A stretch of 64,000 bases of DNA, taken from assembly GCF_037975245.1 (NCBI RefSeq), contig NC_092581.1:8743303-8807302 (forward strand), read 5' to 3'. Position numbers and translations under genes: made by a program. Below the pieces are notes generated by a model. It had not been told where the DNA came from. It was given only the letters and a program-made list of their open reading frames with translations, and made no database searches. The number at the start of each line of letters is the position of its first letter. The stretch's first letter is position 1. Positions 27,701 to 35,755 of this stretch are shown here, in pieces. Source of the DNA: Apostichopus japonicus. Taxonomy: Eukaryota > Echinodermata > Holothuroidea > Aspidochirotida > Stichopodidae.

Positions 27701-30700
27701 GTCACTCGTAAATATATACTGAAACCAGTAAGTTTTATCATTTCTCTCGTTTAGAGTTAAGTTGAACTAGTGACGACCAGCTCTGAACTTATACTACTAG
27801 CCACCACTCTACGTAATGTCCCAACATTTCTTCCTCGATGGTTGGATGTGATTGTAGTTGTTCTTAGAGGAAGGATCACATCATGAAGATAAAATGTTAT
27901 TATGAAGCCAACATTTGAAAATCCGCACTTTAGTAAGACTGTGACTGCCGTTCATTTTTCGCCACTGCCCACTTTTTTCACCTTTCCAGGTTATTTGTTT
28001 GGAACGTTAGCCTGTGTGTTACGTAATCAATTCGCCAAGCCTAGCAAAGGAAACAAGCGCAAAAAGTCAACTTGCACAGCTCAAATTTCCCGCGATCTAC
28101 CGCGACATCCTATTAAAATGGCGGAAGTAGGTAAACTGTTATGGCAGTATTATTAAAGGGCACATTTTCAAATGAACCTTGATGAAGTCTATAAATGTCA
28201 TCCCATAGCAACTAGTTCTTTCTTCTTTCTTTTCTATTGTTTCCTTTAGCCATTACTTTGTTCTATTTTCTACAAGAAAAAGGTGGTGGTATTTGGATAT
28301 ATTGCTACGATAGTTTTTCATTGACATTTTAAAATCAACTTTCACAAAATACTTAGGATTGATTATTGATGAAAGCATGGAAGCCACTCGCATACTAATG
28401 ATCAATGTGAACGTTACTTAAGTATATCTTGGTATTTTTCTCTCATATTAGAAACACCCTTCCAACTGAAACAGCAATTCAAATTTACTATTCATCACTT
28501 CATTCTCAACTTTATGTACTACTTTCTTAAGTCCTCTTCAAATTTTACAGAATAGATTGTTGAAACTACTTAAGATATTTAACAAATCAATTATATTTTG
28601 AAAATAACCTCTTATAGATTAAACACATTCACTCGAACAACATACGTGGGATTATATTCAAGTATTGCAATGGTATTCTACCAGGTATGTTAGTCACTGA
28701 TGCTATCCATTTGTCTAAAGACATTGAACCCTCTATTGGAACGTGGAATAACGATCTTTTCCACGTGACTCGCCATATAACTGTACATGGTAACTAACAG
28801 TTTAATAACTATATTTATAACATTCGGCACAAACTTCCTTCCACCATTAAATTAAGTAATTCTCTGCAAGCTTTTCAGAAGAGCCTTAAAACTATGCTCA
28901 TTCATGATTATCGACAGTAGCAATACCAATACCTGTACTTATGTTTTTATTTTCTTTATTGGTATTGTGTATAAACCTATTTTTTACTTTTCACCACCTG
29001 GTCACTAGTTGTGATAAACAGCGTTGTTTTTTCCCCTCTCCACTATTTGTCATCGTTCCTCAGTTGTATTAATTACTACTTATACTTCAGTTTTATGTGC
29101 CATATGTGAAATAAATTTGACCTTGAACAATATTATGTTTCTATAATTACAGTATAATATTAGTATTTTGCTGTATTTTATTCACTGACAATACTGTTTT
29201 ATGTCAACGTGAGGGCTTTGACAGAACAAAAGTAAACTAAATGTCTCAAGTTTACATCATTTTTGGATTATACTAGGATTATAGCCATCCATCACATTAG
29301 TACCTGAGCAGGTTCTCAAAAGTTTGTTGTGTAATTGGAATTAAACTAACAGATCCACTTACCGGTCACTTTAACTAGCTTATACTGTATAGATCTACAT
29401 GTGTCGGTTGGAGCCTCAGCTGAGTGGTGATCAACCAAGTGTTATAAAGCCAGTGTGCAATGCGGAGTACCATAGCTTAGAGATAAGATTGAGATAAGTA
29501 CACTAAGGACCTGGAAATGAGTGAGATATAAAGAAAGAAATGAAATGCCATGGTAGGCTAATGGGCAGTCCAGTGCAGTGGTAGATTAACATGTTATCAC
29601 ACAGTTAGATCAAATGTCAGCCACTTACTCACAGGTGACTCTTTAAAGGGGTACTATAAAACTAGTGTATAGTATAACACAGTACTATCAATCTCTCTCT
29701 CAATGACGGTACCAGCTTCACTGCCTCATCCTCCTCATTCCCTTTAATATATTAACATGAACACTTGTATTGAATACTGTTACAAAATAATTCATCACCT
29801 CCAAATGATCCAAACTGTCTTGAATGTAGTTTGCTAGTTTCTGAACATTGGTGACCATTTTAGTATATCTAGACATTTGTATTCAAATTAACTTCAATAT
29901 CATGCAGACTACTTAACTATATTGTTTTGGAGGGGTGGGGGGAGAGGGAGGCCTAGAGTGTCTTTGAACTGAAATATATCTGAAAACATCAAACAATAGG
30001 GAGATGAACAATAGAATAGACTGTTGAAGGTTTATTTGCATCATATTCACTCTTTAAACATTCTTTTCACTTGTGTGTTCCTTTCACCTCAACTCTAGTC
30101 ATTACTGAAAAAGATCCCAGGGGGGCTGAAAATTTCAAAACATATTATAAAAATCATGAGGAGAAGGGGAGGGTGGATCTGGAGAGCCTTTGAACTGAAT
30201 TATATCTGAAAACATCAAACAATAGGGAGATGAACAATAGAATAGACTGTTGGAGGCTTATCTGCATCATTATCACTCTTTAAACATTCATTTTACTTGG
30301 TGAGTTCCTTTCACCTCAACTCTAGTCATGACTGAAAAAGATCCCAGGGGGACTTTTAATTTAAAAAAAATCATATTATAAAAATCAGTGTATCTAACAT
30401 TGTCCACTATGAGTCCTGTCTCATGTTTGTATTTCTTATTTTCAACTGCAATACATGTGGATCTTTTCTTTATACTTATATTGTATCATGTTAAGAAAAA
30501 TGATAAGGCACGTACGGTTTCTTTCTGCGTTAAAAAAAGTTCCAACTTGTTTCCATTAATATCCATGGGGTGCATTTTGAACATGATGAATAAGGCATCA
30601 GTGATAAAATATGTTTATGTCAAATATCAATCTCAAGAATCAGTAATTGGTTTTTCAATTGTTTCGATTGTTTCAATTTTTCCATAGAATCCAACTTGAT

Positions 30701-33700
30701 AGTAAAATAAACGGACTAATGATTCAACTACAGACATCTCTGAGTGTCCTGAGTAATAACCTTACACGAGAAGAGTATGCAACATGATCGGACACTGCTG
30801 CAGAATGTGGACCCAGTTAAGTCCAGTTTTCATGTTTCAGAGGCCGAACAAGTCCGAATACAGACTACGGGTCCAATTTGTGTGATACAGTAGCATGGCA
30901 TCGTGAAACAGCTGGCCGTGCCGAGCTCCAAAACCTCTGCATTCAACGAAATCGACGACTTAGGAAATGTACCGGAGACGCAAACGTGCATTGCTAAAGG
31001 ATTTAATCTACAATCAATTAATGATAACTTGTATTTTTTCATGACACTTCAGTGCTCTTAATTAATTAATTAATTAATTAATTAAACAGCTTATAAACAG
31101 GGTGACCATATTTTCTTACTTCGAACTTTTAAAACTGTTAATAGAGACAATGATTCACAATGTTAAACAGCATTGAATTTGTTAAAGATAATTGTTAAAA
31201 AGTAAAAAAATCAACTTAAATAGCTGCTAATAATTGATTAACTGAAGCAGAATTCTGCTAAAGCATAACGAAGATGGGATAATATTATAATATTCCATCT
31301 CATGAAAAGAGTCTAAATTTTAATAAATTGATGTGTAGAGTTGACCCTATGAAACTATTTATTGAATTGATCCATATGTACTTGTAGTGATGCCGTCACA
31401 TTGTGACAAATGAACAGGGATTGGCTGTTAAAGGCATTGAAGACTTGCCCCAAACCATGTGTCGCCCTCTGAAAAAAGTTAACTTTCCGTTGCTTGCAAG
31501 GGAAGTTTTCTGCTTGTCGCTACAAAATGCAGACAGTAAATGAAGCGTGATACCTTGTTATCTTTATCTGGACCTGAGATGTCCAGCGCTGCTAGGTACA
31601 CTGTGTTGTGGGTATTGAGGGTAGCTGCATGTATTGGCTGTACACTAGTGTCTAATTACCGACCGACCGTAGCAAGCTGTGTGTGTATTTTCTGAGATGT
31701 ATGGTGGTGTTAGACACTTCTGTTACACCTCATTCGAAACTAGATCAGATAACCGGCATCAGACATTTCTTTGTGCGTGAGTCTTCCCTCCCTTTAACTG
31801 AGGAACTTGCAGGATGAGGGGAGTGAGGGAGGGGAGTGCAAATCAGGAGGAACCTGGAAGCCAAACCATAAACAAAGAGATATTGTTTGGTAGAAGGAAT
31901 GATAGCTGTATCCATGATAGAATGAGATGGAGTATTAAAACAACATTAAACCACCCACAGTTGAAGAGGATTACACTAACCACTTTTACCTAGTGGGTGG
32001 CAGTGTTCTTAAGAGCCGCCTTTGATAAGTAATTGCAGGGTACTTTACCACTTAAGATGTAACAGTAAATGTCAGGTTTTGCTTTGATGATTGCTCTCTG
32101 TTGTTAGTTTTCTGCTCTTGAAGACTATGAGTGTATTAATAAAAGTACATAGTGTCAAACATTCCTTAAAATCATACAAGAGCAATGAAGGTGGGGTGAA
32201 AATGTTTACTAGTCATTCAGGTTACACTGCTACTATTTCAGATAAGATCTTAAAAGAGGCAAGTTGCTATCTTTTGACAACAACATTTGATTTAGCTGCC
32301 ATTCTAAGAAATTACAACAAAACTATTAGATGTTTTAATTGGCATCGCACAAACTTTATTTAAAATATTCTTTTCTATTCTTTTCTTTTCTATTTTTGTT
32401 GTGACATTTATAGTTGACTATTAGCATATCACAGACAATATGAGGTTGGTTATAAATAGGGATTATGTGTCACTCTATGTTAGGGTACAGTCATTACCAG
32501 TACTTTCCCTGACTGCAGTCAAGTTATAGAGTCACTCTATGTTAGGGTACAGTCATGGCCAGTACCTTCCCTGACTGCAGTCAAGTTATAGAGTCACTCT
32601 ATGTGTGGTACTGTCATTACCAGTACCCTCCCTGACTGCAGTCAAGTTATAGAGTCACTCTATGTGTGGTACTGTCATTACCAGTACTTTCCCTGACTGC
32701 AGTCAAGTTATTGAGTCACCCTATGTGTGGTACAGTCATTACCAGTACCCTCCCTGACTGCAGTCAAGTTATAGAGTCACTCTATGTGTGGTACTGTCAT
32801 TACCAGTACCCTCCCTGACTGCAGTCAAGTTATTGAGTCACTTCACTTTTTGAATCACTGCATTCTACAAAACTGTGAGCCTATGGACCTACAAACAGAT
32901 TCTGTCAGAAGTGGACATCTTGTTGTTAGGATAGCAATCAGTCGGATCATCCTAGAGCCATGCTAAACACCCTTATATTAAGCATGTAAATAGCATATTT
33001 TTAAGGATTTTTTTTTCTGGTTTTCCCTCAGATAACCTGGTCTTACGTTTTGGGTTGTCCCAACAGCAAATTTGGTTGTCTGAAACAATGTAGCAAGATA
33101 ACAAAGAACAACAAATATGCAGACAGTAGTAGCTACCTGTAGGTTTGGTGATAGAACACCAGCTTTGGCCCATTTCAGGCCTTTGGGTGGATCATAGGCC
33201 TACCAATAGTTTGGTTTTATTTCAGTATCTCCAAGTGATAGAGGGTGATATCAACTTATAATCTGACCTACTTGGGGGATTGAGTAACAGTACAATATGA
33301 ATTTGATGTAAACAAATGGATGATCTGTATAGCTGATTTTGGTTGCCAGAACAGAAGTTTGATCGCCTCTCCCGATCAGCAGACTTAAAACATTTTCCTT
33401 GATGTACAGCATTTAGGTCATTTTGGTCTGATGGTGACAGCTATTCAGGTTTTTAATTTAAATTTCACAATGTCTCGGAAAGAATTGTGCATAGAGGGAG
33501 GGAATGGGGACTGAGGGGCAGAGACAGGGGTTTGTTTTTTGCAAAATGTGGTTGTGTCTAGGAAGCTAGGATCTGTTGGAGTCACAGTGTGAAAAGTGAC
33601 CTTGAAACAAACATGTATTTGGGGTGATTAAATGCAAGATGGTGCCATATCATAGTGTTCAAGATTGAAAAGAAAATGTATTGAAGGGAGAAGTTGATGG

Positions 33701-34132
33701 ACCAAATTCCCTCCTCGTCAACTCCCTATATGTTCTCATTCTAAACTTATTACCCAGCATCTGGAAGTATATTAGCCTGGAAAACATGCATTTTTAGACA
33801 TGTTGATTAACTTTGATATGTAGCCTACTAATATCCAGCAAGAAATAACACCAACGTTAAAAATATATTACTTGCCAATCACCCACACACACAAATAATG
33901 ATTTCAAGTCATATTCTGTAAAAGAATGAGCTTTTCAGCCCAAGGATCTGTGGCATCTTTCCTCTGTCCATTGTTCTCATTTCTTTCATCTCATTTTCCT
34001 AACCTCCTTTTTTTCAGCTCTGGAAAAAAGTTTGCCCGGACTTACGCTCGCAACTTAACGTCAGAAATTGTCAACCTATTCTCGTGCATAGAGTTCTTTC
34101 AGAATATCGGTGTCCAGTTGGCTCCCCAGTAA
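437..34132 (+). CDS. 3' part of an unidentified five-exon (or longer) gene
   Basis: I read this as one gene whose 5' end lies left of the window. The joined exons are 437-608, 1037-1123, 11693-11735, 25306-25386 and 34018-34132. The phases chain as 0/1, 1/1, 1/2, 2/2, 2/stop, every intron begins GT and ends AG, and the exons sum to 498 bases (165 residues plus TAA). The visible part is acidic and polar, with a helix-prone stretch in the second exon (DHQLHYQLDVEIEQFRSNL), a Ser-rich then Glu-rich segment across exons three and four (SLHDLEEEELSM), and a basic then hydrophobic C-terminus (ARTYARNL, IVNLFSCIEFF). I see no catalytic motif, signal peptide or zinc finger. The composition fits a coiled-coil or scaffold type protein, but I do not recognise the family. 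It lies about 13 kb upstream of FoxO on the same strand. The exon chain is fairly secure; the function is unknown. Confidence 0.7.
609..1036 (+). other. Intron with a dispersed-repeat copy and a C-run
   Basis: This stretch lies between two exons of the unidentified gene. It holds one copy of a dispersed repeat (about 700-830, described separately) and a run of about 14 C at 889-902. A long T-rich tract with tttctttcag precedes the next exon. Confidence 0.6.
700..835. repeat. Dispersed repeat, copy 1 of 3
   Basis: The core TAAAATACTATGGTTCCTG at about 706-724 recurs at about 54045-54063, and the following bases (a TTGCA/TAGCATTTTG stretch, then GATAAATG) are similar in both. A more diverged third copy lies near 61880-61990. 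I could not find terminal repeats, so the element class is unknown. Confidence 0.5.
1037..1123 (+). CDS. Internal exon of the unidentified gene (phase 1 to 1), helix-rich
   Basis: The acceptor is ttttctttcag. I chose the donor GTAAGC at 1124 over GTATGT at 1135 because only the first gives the phase that joins to the strong acceptor at 11693. The exon encodes DHQLHYQLDVEIEQFRSNL followed by HNILSQRQEG, a charged, Leu/Ile-spaced stretch that looks like amphipathic helix or coiled coil. Use of the later donor would add a few residues and would need the weaker internal acceptor at 11703. Both routes stay open into the next exon, so alternative splicing here is possible. Confidence 0.7.
1124..3691 (+). 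other. Intron, no recognisable feature
   Basis: This is AT-rich intronic sequence. I saw no exon-like open frame with splice signals, no tandem array and no mobile element that I could bound. Confidence 0.5.
3700..4098. mobile_element. hAT-type MITE, family II, intact with target-site duplication
   Basis: The element is 399 bp with perfect 12-bp terminal inverted repeats, CAGTGGCGGAGC at the left and GCTCCGCCACTG at the right. It is flanked by an exact 8-bp duplication CTTCCAAG (3692-3699 and 4099-4106). An 8-bp duplication and a CAGTGGCG start are typical of hAT superfamily DNA transposons. It has no transposase frame, so it is non-autonomous. Close inside the left end is a G-run facing a C-run, which could form a hairpin. 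It sits in the intron between 1123 and 11693. Confidence 0.9.
4107..4801 (+). other. Intron between two MITEs, nothing else seen
   Basis: This is AT-rich unique-looking sequence between two MITE insertions. I found no open frame with splice sites and no repeats. Confidence 0.5.
4810..5158 (+). mobile_element. hAT-type MITE, family I, copy A
   Basis: The element is 349 bp. It begins CAGTGGCGTAGGAAGG and ends GGTTCCTATGCCCTTG, which form imperfect terminal inverted repeats. The flanks are ATTGAACA (4802-4809) and ATTGAACG (5159-5166), an 8-bp target duplication with one change. Internally there is a G-rich left part, a middle carrying TGCATTTCCAGGTGGCCTC and two ATGCAATTTGGTGC motifs, then a G/C-rich right part. 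Two further copies lie at 42917 (opposite strand) and 45286. It has no coding capacity. Confidence 0.9.
5167..6842 (+). other. Intron, no recognisable feature
   Basis: This is AT-rich intronic sequence with T-rich tracts near 5838-5862. I found no supported gene, array or bounded mobile element. Confidence 0.5.
6843..7085 (+). repeat. tRNA-headed SINE, longer copy
   Basis: The left end resembles a tRNA. It has an A-box-like TTAGATCAGTGGTTAA near 6851 and a degenerate B box GAGTTTGAGTC near 6896, as in RNA polymerase III promoters. The body continues to a segment GACTTCGGTAAGCTTGCGG (6997 on), then a GGCTTCTTCTCGAGTTCCTG block, and ends with a TACATACA-type tail. The same 3' block occurs at 13064-13172. 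A tRNA-like head plus a shared body plus a short tandem tail is the usual SINE plan. Exact ends are uncertain. Confidence 0.65.
7086..8454 (+). other. Intron, no recognisable feature
   Basis: This is intronic sequence with a short TG/TA microsatellite near 8189-8207. I found no exon, tandem array or bounded element. Confidence 0.5.
8455..9030 (+). repeat. Diverged tandem repeat, roughly 150-250 bp units with AGGTCA motifs
   Basis: Three to four decayed units share the order: (A)CCTTGTAAACACAATG-like segment, GGTTGGAT.AA.TTCATAC-like segment, GTA.ATCCA..TTATACAAGAA-like segment, then AAGGTCATTTGAGGTCA-like segment. Clear examples start near 8508, 8768 and 8905. Similarity between units is moderate, so the array is old. 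A related fragment lies at about 11155-11470. Confidence 0.55.
9031..10576 (+). other. Intron with a pyrimidine tract
   Basis: The only clear structure is a C/T-rich tract at about 9930-10005. It is strongly strand-biased (pyrimidine on the + strand). Nothing else could be supported. Confidence 0.5.
10577..11049 (+). repeat. 30-bp tandem array with higher-order duplication
   Basis: About fifteen units of approximately 30 bp carry the consensus TAGATGTGACACACTGTATT followed by GCCATGTA. Individual units vary (CACAGTG versus CACACTG, ATGAGTAG versus ATGTATAG). A variant block containing TTGCAACGTATGTAGATGTG occurs at 10691 and again about 261 bp later, so several units were duplicated together. 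Open frames on both strands here are products of the repeat and not genes. It lies in the intron upstream of exon 11693. Confidence 0.9.
11050..11692 (+). other. Intron with decayed AGGTCA-type repeat
   Basis: Segments such as GGTCAACAGAGGTCAAAG (11159 on) and AAGGTCATTTGGGGTCAGC (11291 on) resemble the repeat at 8455-9030. The right end supplies the pyrimidine tract (ttctgtcttcctgtag) for the next exon. Confidence 0.5.
11693..11735 (+). CDS. Small 43-bp exon of the unidentified gene (phase 1 to 2)
   Basis: The acceptor is tgtcttcctgtag and the donor is GTGAGT. With one base carried from the previous exon it encodes NCHQSSSSLTDLMKM, where the last Met codon is completed by the first base of the next exon. 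Of the three frames, the phase-0 reading hits a stop and two stay open. Only this one connects in phase to both neighbouring exons. An internal AG at 11702 could act as an alternative acceptor with a phase-0 entry. The Ser-rich run joins a Glu-rich segment in the next exon. Confidence 0.6.
11736..13703 (+). other. Intron with a paired palindrome and a short repeat
   Basis: The 12-bp palindrome TTTAACGTTAAA occurs at 12861-12872 and again at 12936-12947. At about 13012-13054 there is a short ACACATTAATA-type tandem run. I saw no exon. Confidence 0.5.
13064..13173 (+). repeat. SINE 3' fragment with (CATA)n tail
   Basis: GGCTTCGGTCAGCTTGCGAG and the following GGCTTCTTTCGCGAGTTCCTG block match the 3' half of the SINE at 6843-7085. 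The end is a (CATA)n microsatellite at about 13152-13173. The tRNA-like head is missing, so this is a 5'-truncated copy. Confidence 0.65.
13704..13733 (+). repeat. Detached unit of the 25-bp minisatellite
   Basis: AGTAAAGGAATGTTACCTAC followed by AATAAAG is the same unit that forms the array starting at 15951. The intervening 2.2 kb is flanked by inverted repeats, which suggests an insertion into the array. Confidence 0.75.
13734..15950. mobile_element. 2.2-kb inverted-repeat element inserted in the minisatellite
   Basis: The left end is CATAACGGAA and the right end TTCCGTTATG, a perfect 10-bp inverted pair, with an inverted subterminal CGCTCACRGC motif on both sides (13749 and about 15916-15925 on the other strand). 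Minisatellite units abut both ends. The interior holds a GCTCATACCAGCATGCTGG repeat (13941 on), further AGGTCA-type repeats (14113, 14411) and a partial MITE (14955). I see no transposase frame. A clear target duplication is not visible; TAAA flanks both ends if one extra G is counted as element on each side. The superfamily is not assigned. Confidence 0.55.
14955..15065 (+). mobile_element. Left-end fragment of a hAT-like MITE
   Basis: CAGTGGTGTGGCCAGGATTC followed by a G-run and a GGGCCC-rich segment resembles the left end of the other hAT-type MITEs here. No matching right end (CCACACCACTG) is present, so the copy is truncated. The right limit is approximate. Confidence 0.45.
15951..17065 (+). 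repeat. 25-bp minisatellite with higher-order structure
   Basis: Roughly forty units of about 25 bp carry the consensus GGAATGTTAGCTACAATAAA then GTGAA, with TTACC and GATAGC variants. Multi-unit blocks recur: the marker ATTAATAAAGTGAAGG is at 16288, 16461 and 16609 (spacings 173 and 148 bp, differing by one unit). Nearly every unit contains AATAAA or AATTAA on the sense strand of the host gene. It lies in the intron between exons 11693 and 25306. Confidence 0.92.
17066..18492 (+). other. Intron, no recognisable feature
   Basis: This is AT-rich intronic sequence. The segment 17310-17370 is weakly similar to 47930-47990 (both contain GGTGGATCAAGTT-like and GTGACTTTTCTT-like pieces), possibly an old dispersed repeat. 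Nothing else is supported. Confidence 0.45.
18493..18860. mobile_element. hAT-type MITE, family III
   Basis: The element is 368 bp. It starts CAGGGACGTAGCCAG and ends CTGGCTACATCACTG, terminal inverted repeats matching at 13 of 15 positions. The flanks are ACAATGGT (left) and CCAGTGGT (right), an 8-bp duplication with two changes. G-run and C-run tracts lie just inside the ends, as in the other MITEs here. It has no coding capacity. Confidence 0.75.
18861..21677 (+). other. Intron with G-rich tracts
   Basis: G-rich tracts lie at about 20492-20526 and 20809-20827, and a short C-run at about 21355-21363. The G tracts could form quadruplexes on the + strand. I saw no exon, array or bounded element. 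Confidence 0.5.
21678..21743. repeat. (TA)n microsatellite
   Basis: This is an uninterrupted run of about 33 TA dinucleotides. Apparent open frames of Tyr/Ile repeats on either strand are artefacts of it. Confidence 0.95.
21744..25305 (+). other. Intron, no recognisable gene
   Basis: This is AT-rich intronic sequence with a C-rich tract at about 23970-23995 and a G-rich tract at 23278-23297. One 106-codon open frame at 22020 lacks an ATG start and splice context and is not called. The end supplies the pyrimidine tract for the exon at 25306. Confidence 0.5.
25306..25386 (+). CDS. Exon of the unidentified gene (phase 2 to 2), acidic
   Basis: The acceptor follows a T-rich tract ending attcaacag, and the donor is a full-consensus GTAAGT. 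The open frame reads EESLTSASSLHDLEEEELSM then TNYQDS, with two bases carried into the next exon. The other frames contain stops. The Glu cluster and Ser-rich lead-in suggest a disordered acidic linker. Phase 2 at both ends fits the exons on either side. Confidence 0.75.
25387..28018 (+). other. Intron with a G-run
   Basis: A long T-run followed by about 17 G lies at 26283-26307. I found no exon with supporting splice sites. Confidence 0.5.
28019..28130 (+). promoter_or_regulatory. Possible internal promoter and mini first exon
   Basis: Consensus motifs lie within 112 bp: TTACGTAA (28019-28026, PAR-bZIP/NFIL3 type), TTTCCCGCG (28086-28094, E2F type) and AAAATGGCGG (28115-28124, YY1 type). 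The YY1-type site overlaps an ATG at 28118 that reads MAEV and reaches a GTAAAC donor at 28131. CpG density is locally higher than in the surrounding intron. E2F and YY1 sites close to a start codon are common at housekeeping promoters. It could start a nested gene or be chance; no downstream exon was identified. Confidence 0.35.
28455..29130 (+). mobile_element. Decayed LINE 3' end (CR1/L2-like reverse transcriptase tail)
   Basis: Frames broken by stops and shifts carry pieces typical of the last part of CR1/L2-type LINE proteins: a YYSSLHSQL-like segment (about 28478), an ILQNRLLKLLK-like segment (28545 on), YCNGILPG (28664 on) and the end LPSTIKLSNSLQAFQKSLK (about 28832-28888). An in-frame TAA at about 28796 and a stop at about 28918 are present. 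The likely 3' end is near ATAAATTTGACCTTGAAC (29111 on). It is 5'-truncated and inactive. Confidence 0.55.
29131..29950 (+). other. Intron, no recognisable feature
   Basis: AT-rich intronic sequence without supported features. Confidence 0.45.
29951..30390 (+). repeat. Tandem duplication, about 226-bp period
   Basis: A segment beginning CTTTGAACTGAA (29962) is repeated 226 bp later (30188). The copies share ATCAAACAATAGGGAGATGA and AAAAAGATCCCAGGGGG, with scattered differences. It is a local direct duplication of unknown origin. Confidence 0.9.
30391..32466 (+). other. Intron with a (TTAA)n run
   Basis: A (TTAA)n run of about 27 bp lies at 31059-31085. Nothing else is supported, although a 99-codon open frame at 30388 exists without coding signs. 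Confidence 0.5.
32467..32842 (+). repeat. 61/62-bp tandem array with a palindrome in each unit
   Basis: Six units start (GTCACTCTATG or similar) at 32469, 32531, 32593, 32654, 32715 and 32776. Two early units carry GTTAGGGTAC in place of GTGTGGTAC. Every unit contains the perfect 12-bp palindrome TGACTGCAGTCA. The array lies in the last intron of the unidentified gene. Confidence 0.95.
32843..34017 (+). other. Intron, no recognisable feature
   Basis: This is intronic sequence ending in a strong pyrimidine tract and acceptor (ctccttttttttcag) for the last exon. No other element is supported. Confidence 0.5.
34018..34132 (+). CDS. Terminal exon of the unidentified gene (stop TAA)
   Basis: The acceptor is ctccttttttttcag. 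The first base completes a His codon carried from 25386. The frame then reads SGKKFARTYARNLTSEIVNL followed by FSCIEFFQNIGVQLAPQ and stops at TAA 34130-34132. Basic residues come first and a 15-residue hydrophobic stretch follows; it is too interrupted by polar residues to call a membrane anchor. The downstream 3' UTR has no clear AATAAA in the first kilobase, so the polyadenylation site is unplaced. Confidence 0.75.
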
Positions 34133-35725
34133 CCGATGTTTAGTAGACGCAGAAAGATGTACTATACATACTTAAAAACGATTAGTGTGCGACGAGCATA
34201 CCCCTACCCCCTGCATTCCAGCACAAAAGGGGAGTTCGTCATCGCTGATGTATTCCTCAAGAAAATCAAAGTAGTAAAAAGTAAAACATGTTCTCACTCT
34301 CTCCCTCGTTAGGATGAGTTAACTGGTTCGATTTCAACCATTAACCGGTCAATCGGCTAATTCTTGGCCTTTTGATAGCGATTCTGCCGAAATTCTGTCT
34401 CTTTTTACCCCCGTGTTTGAGTGACTGCCGTTTGGTCCTTTCTTTATTCAATTTGGCTGAAATTTCGTCAGCGGTTAGTGTGTGTTGAGTTTTCATACAT
34501 GCGATCACATTTTATCAATTTGAAGGTCACGAGAGGTCATTATCTGAATACTTAACATGCTACTTCTAGATTGTTTGTCCAAACTGCTGAAATGTTGTGG
34601 ATATAGTTTGAAGGGTGGTGAACCAAAGTTATTCAGTAAAAATATTATGTCTTTATGTGAGGGTCCAAAACAGGACCTTCTGTAGAGTTTCAGTTATGAT
34701 GAAATGTAGGGCCAAAGATCATATGCATTGATCATAAAATTTGACATTCAACATTATAGTATCCATGACCAGCATGCGTATTGGTATGAGATAGCAAAAT
34801 GTCTTCCGTCAATTTGGGAAACAATTCCACCAGTTGGAGACTTGATCAAGTCAAATATGTACTTGTTATTCAGGCTTCCTATCTCGTTCGATGTCATTCT
34901 CTGCAAAAGAACTACTTGGCAGATTTGCAATTTCAACTTTTCCACAGTTTGTCTGTGAAATACGACGTTATAATGACCTATATTGTTGGAGCCGACTCCG
35001 TTTTCTGCTCTTTAATGTTTCTCTGCGGTACGTCGATGGGTGAACAACTTGCAGACCGTTCTATTATTGTATGGGTACAATTTTCGTGAGCAAGTTTGGG
35101 TCAACACAATTCAAACGTGATATATCCACAACATTTCAGCAGATTTAGCAAATGAATTTTGTTAAAGTTTTTCGTTCTACGATTGCATGAATGAAAACTC
35201 CCAATTGCATATACTATTGTATCTTTGTGTTTTCAATGGGGCATAGTTTAGCCCCAGCAATAAGTACAACGATCTATTGCATAAAATAAGTTCGTGGCAG
35301 TGTTTCCACTTTGAAGGAATCTTCCCGGAATACGACAATATCGGAAAATTACACCGTTATCCCGCATATGTCTTGTCCTCCCCATAAACAATGGATAAAC
35401 TGCTCAGAAATATTGCCAATCAAAACAAATTTCTCAAATAGAAGCTTAGCCGAGCCCAAGTTCTGCAGCTTTGCTGTTCTTGTTAAACCTGTTCATCCGT
35501 TGTACGGTTAACTGGTTAATCGAAAGAGAGAAAAAAAGTTTCCTTAGTTTCCTCCGATTGGTTTCTGCGGATGTCTTTGTAAGTAGATCTTACACAACCC
35601 TTACTCAACATATGAGCTTCAAATGTGGTTTCTTAAATTGCTAAAACGCACACACCTTTCTGTTCGCAATTCGTTCATGATCAGCCGGGTGCACAACCGG
35701 AAGACATATTTTACAGGAGGGAAAT
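34133..35725 (+). other. 3' UTR and intergenic sequence
   Basis: This follows the stop codon of the unidentified gene. I found no AATAAA close to the stop and no supported gene. Open frames near 34799 and 35311 have no splice or composition support. Confidence 0.45.
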
Positions 35726-35755
35726 CACGTGTAATGCAAATTTCCTTTGACGTCA
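35726..35755. promoter_or_regulatory. Compact E-box / octamer / CRE cluster
   Basis: Three full consensus sites lie in 30 bp: CACGTG (35726-35731), ATGCAAAT (35734-35741, POU octamer) and TGACGTCA (35748-35755, CREB/ATF). They sit 11.4 kb upstream of the FoxO start and 1.6 kb downstream of the previous gene's stop. This is a candidate enhancer. The evidence is motif matching only. Confidence 0.4.
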
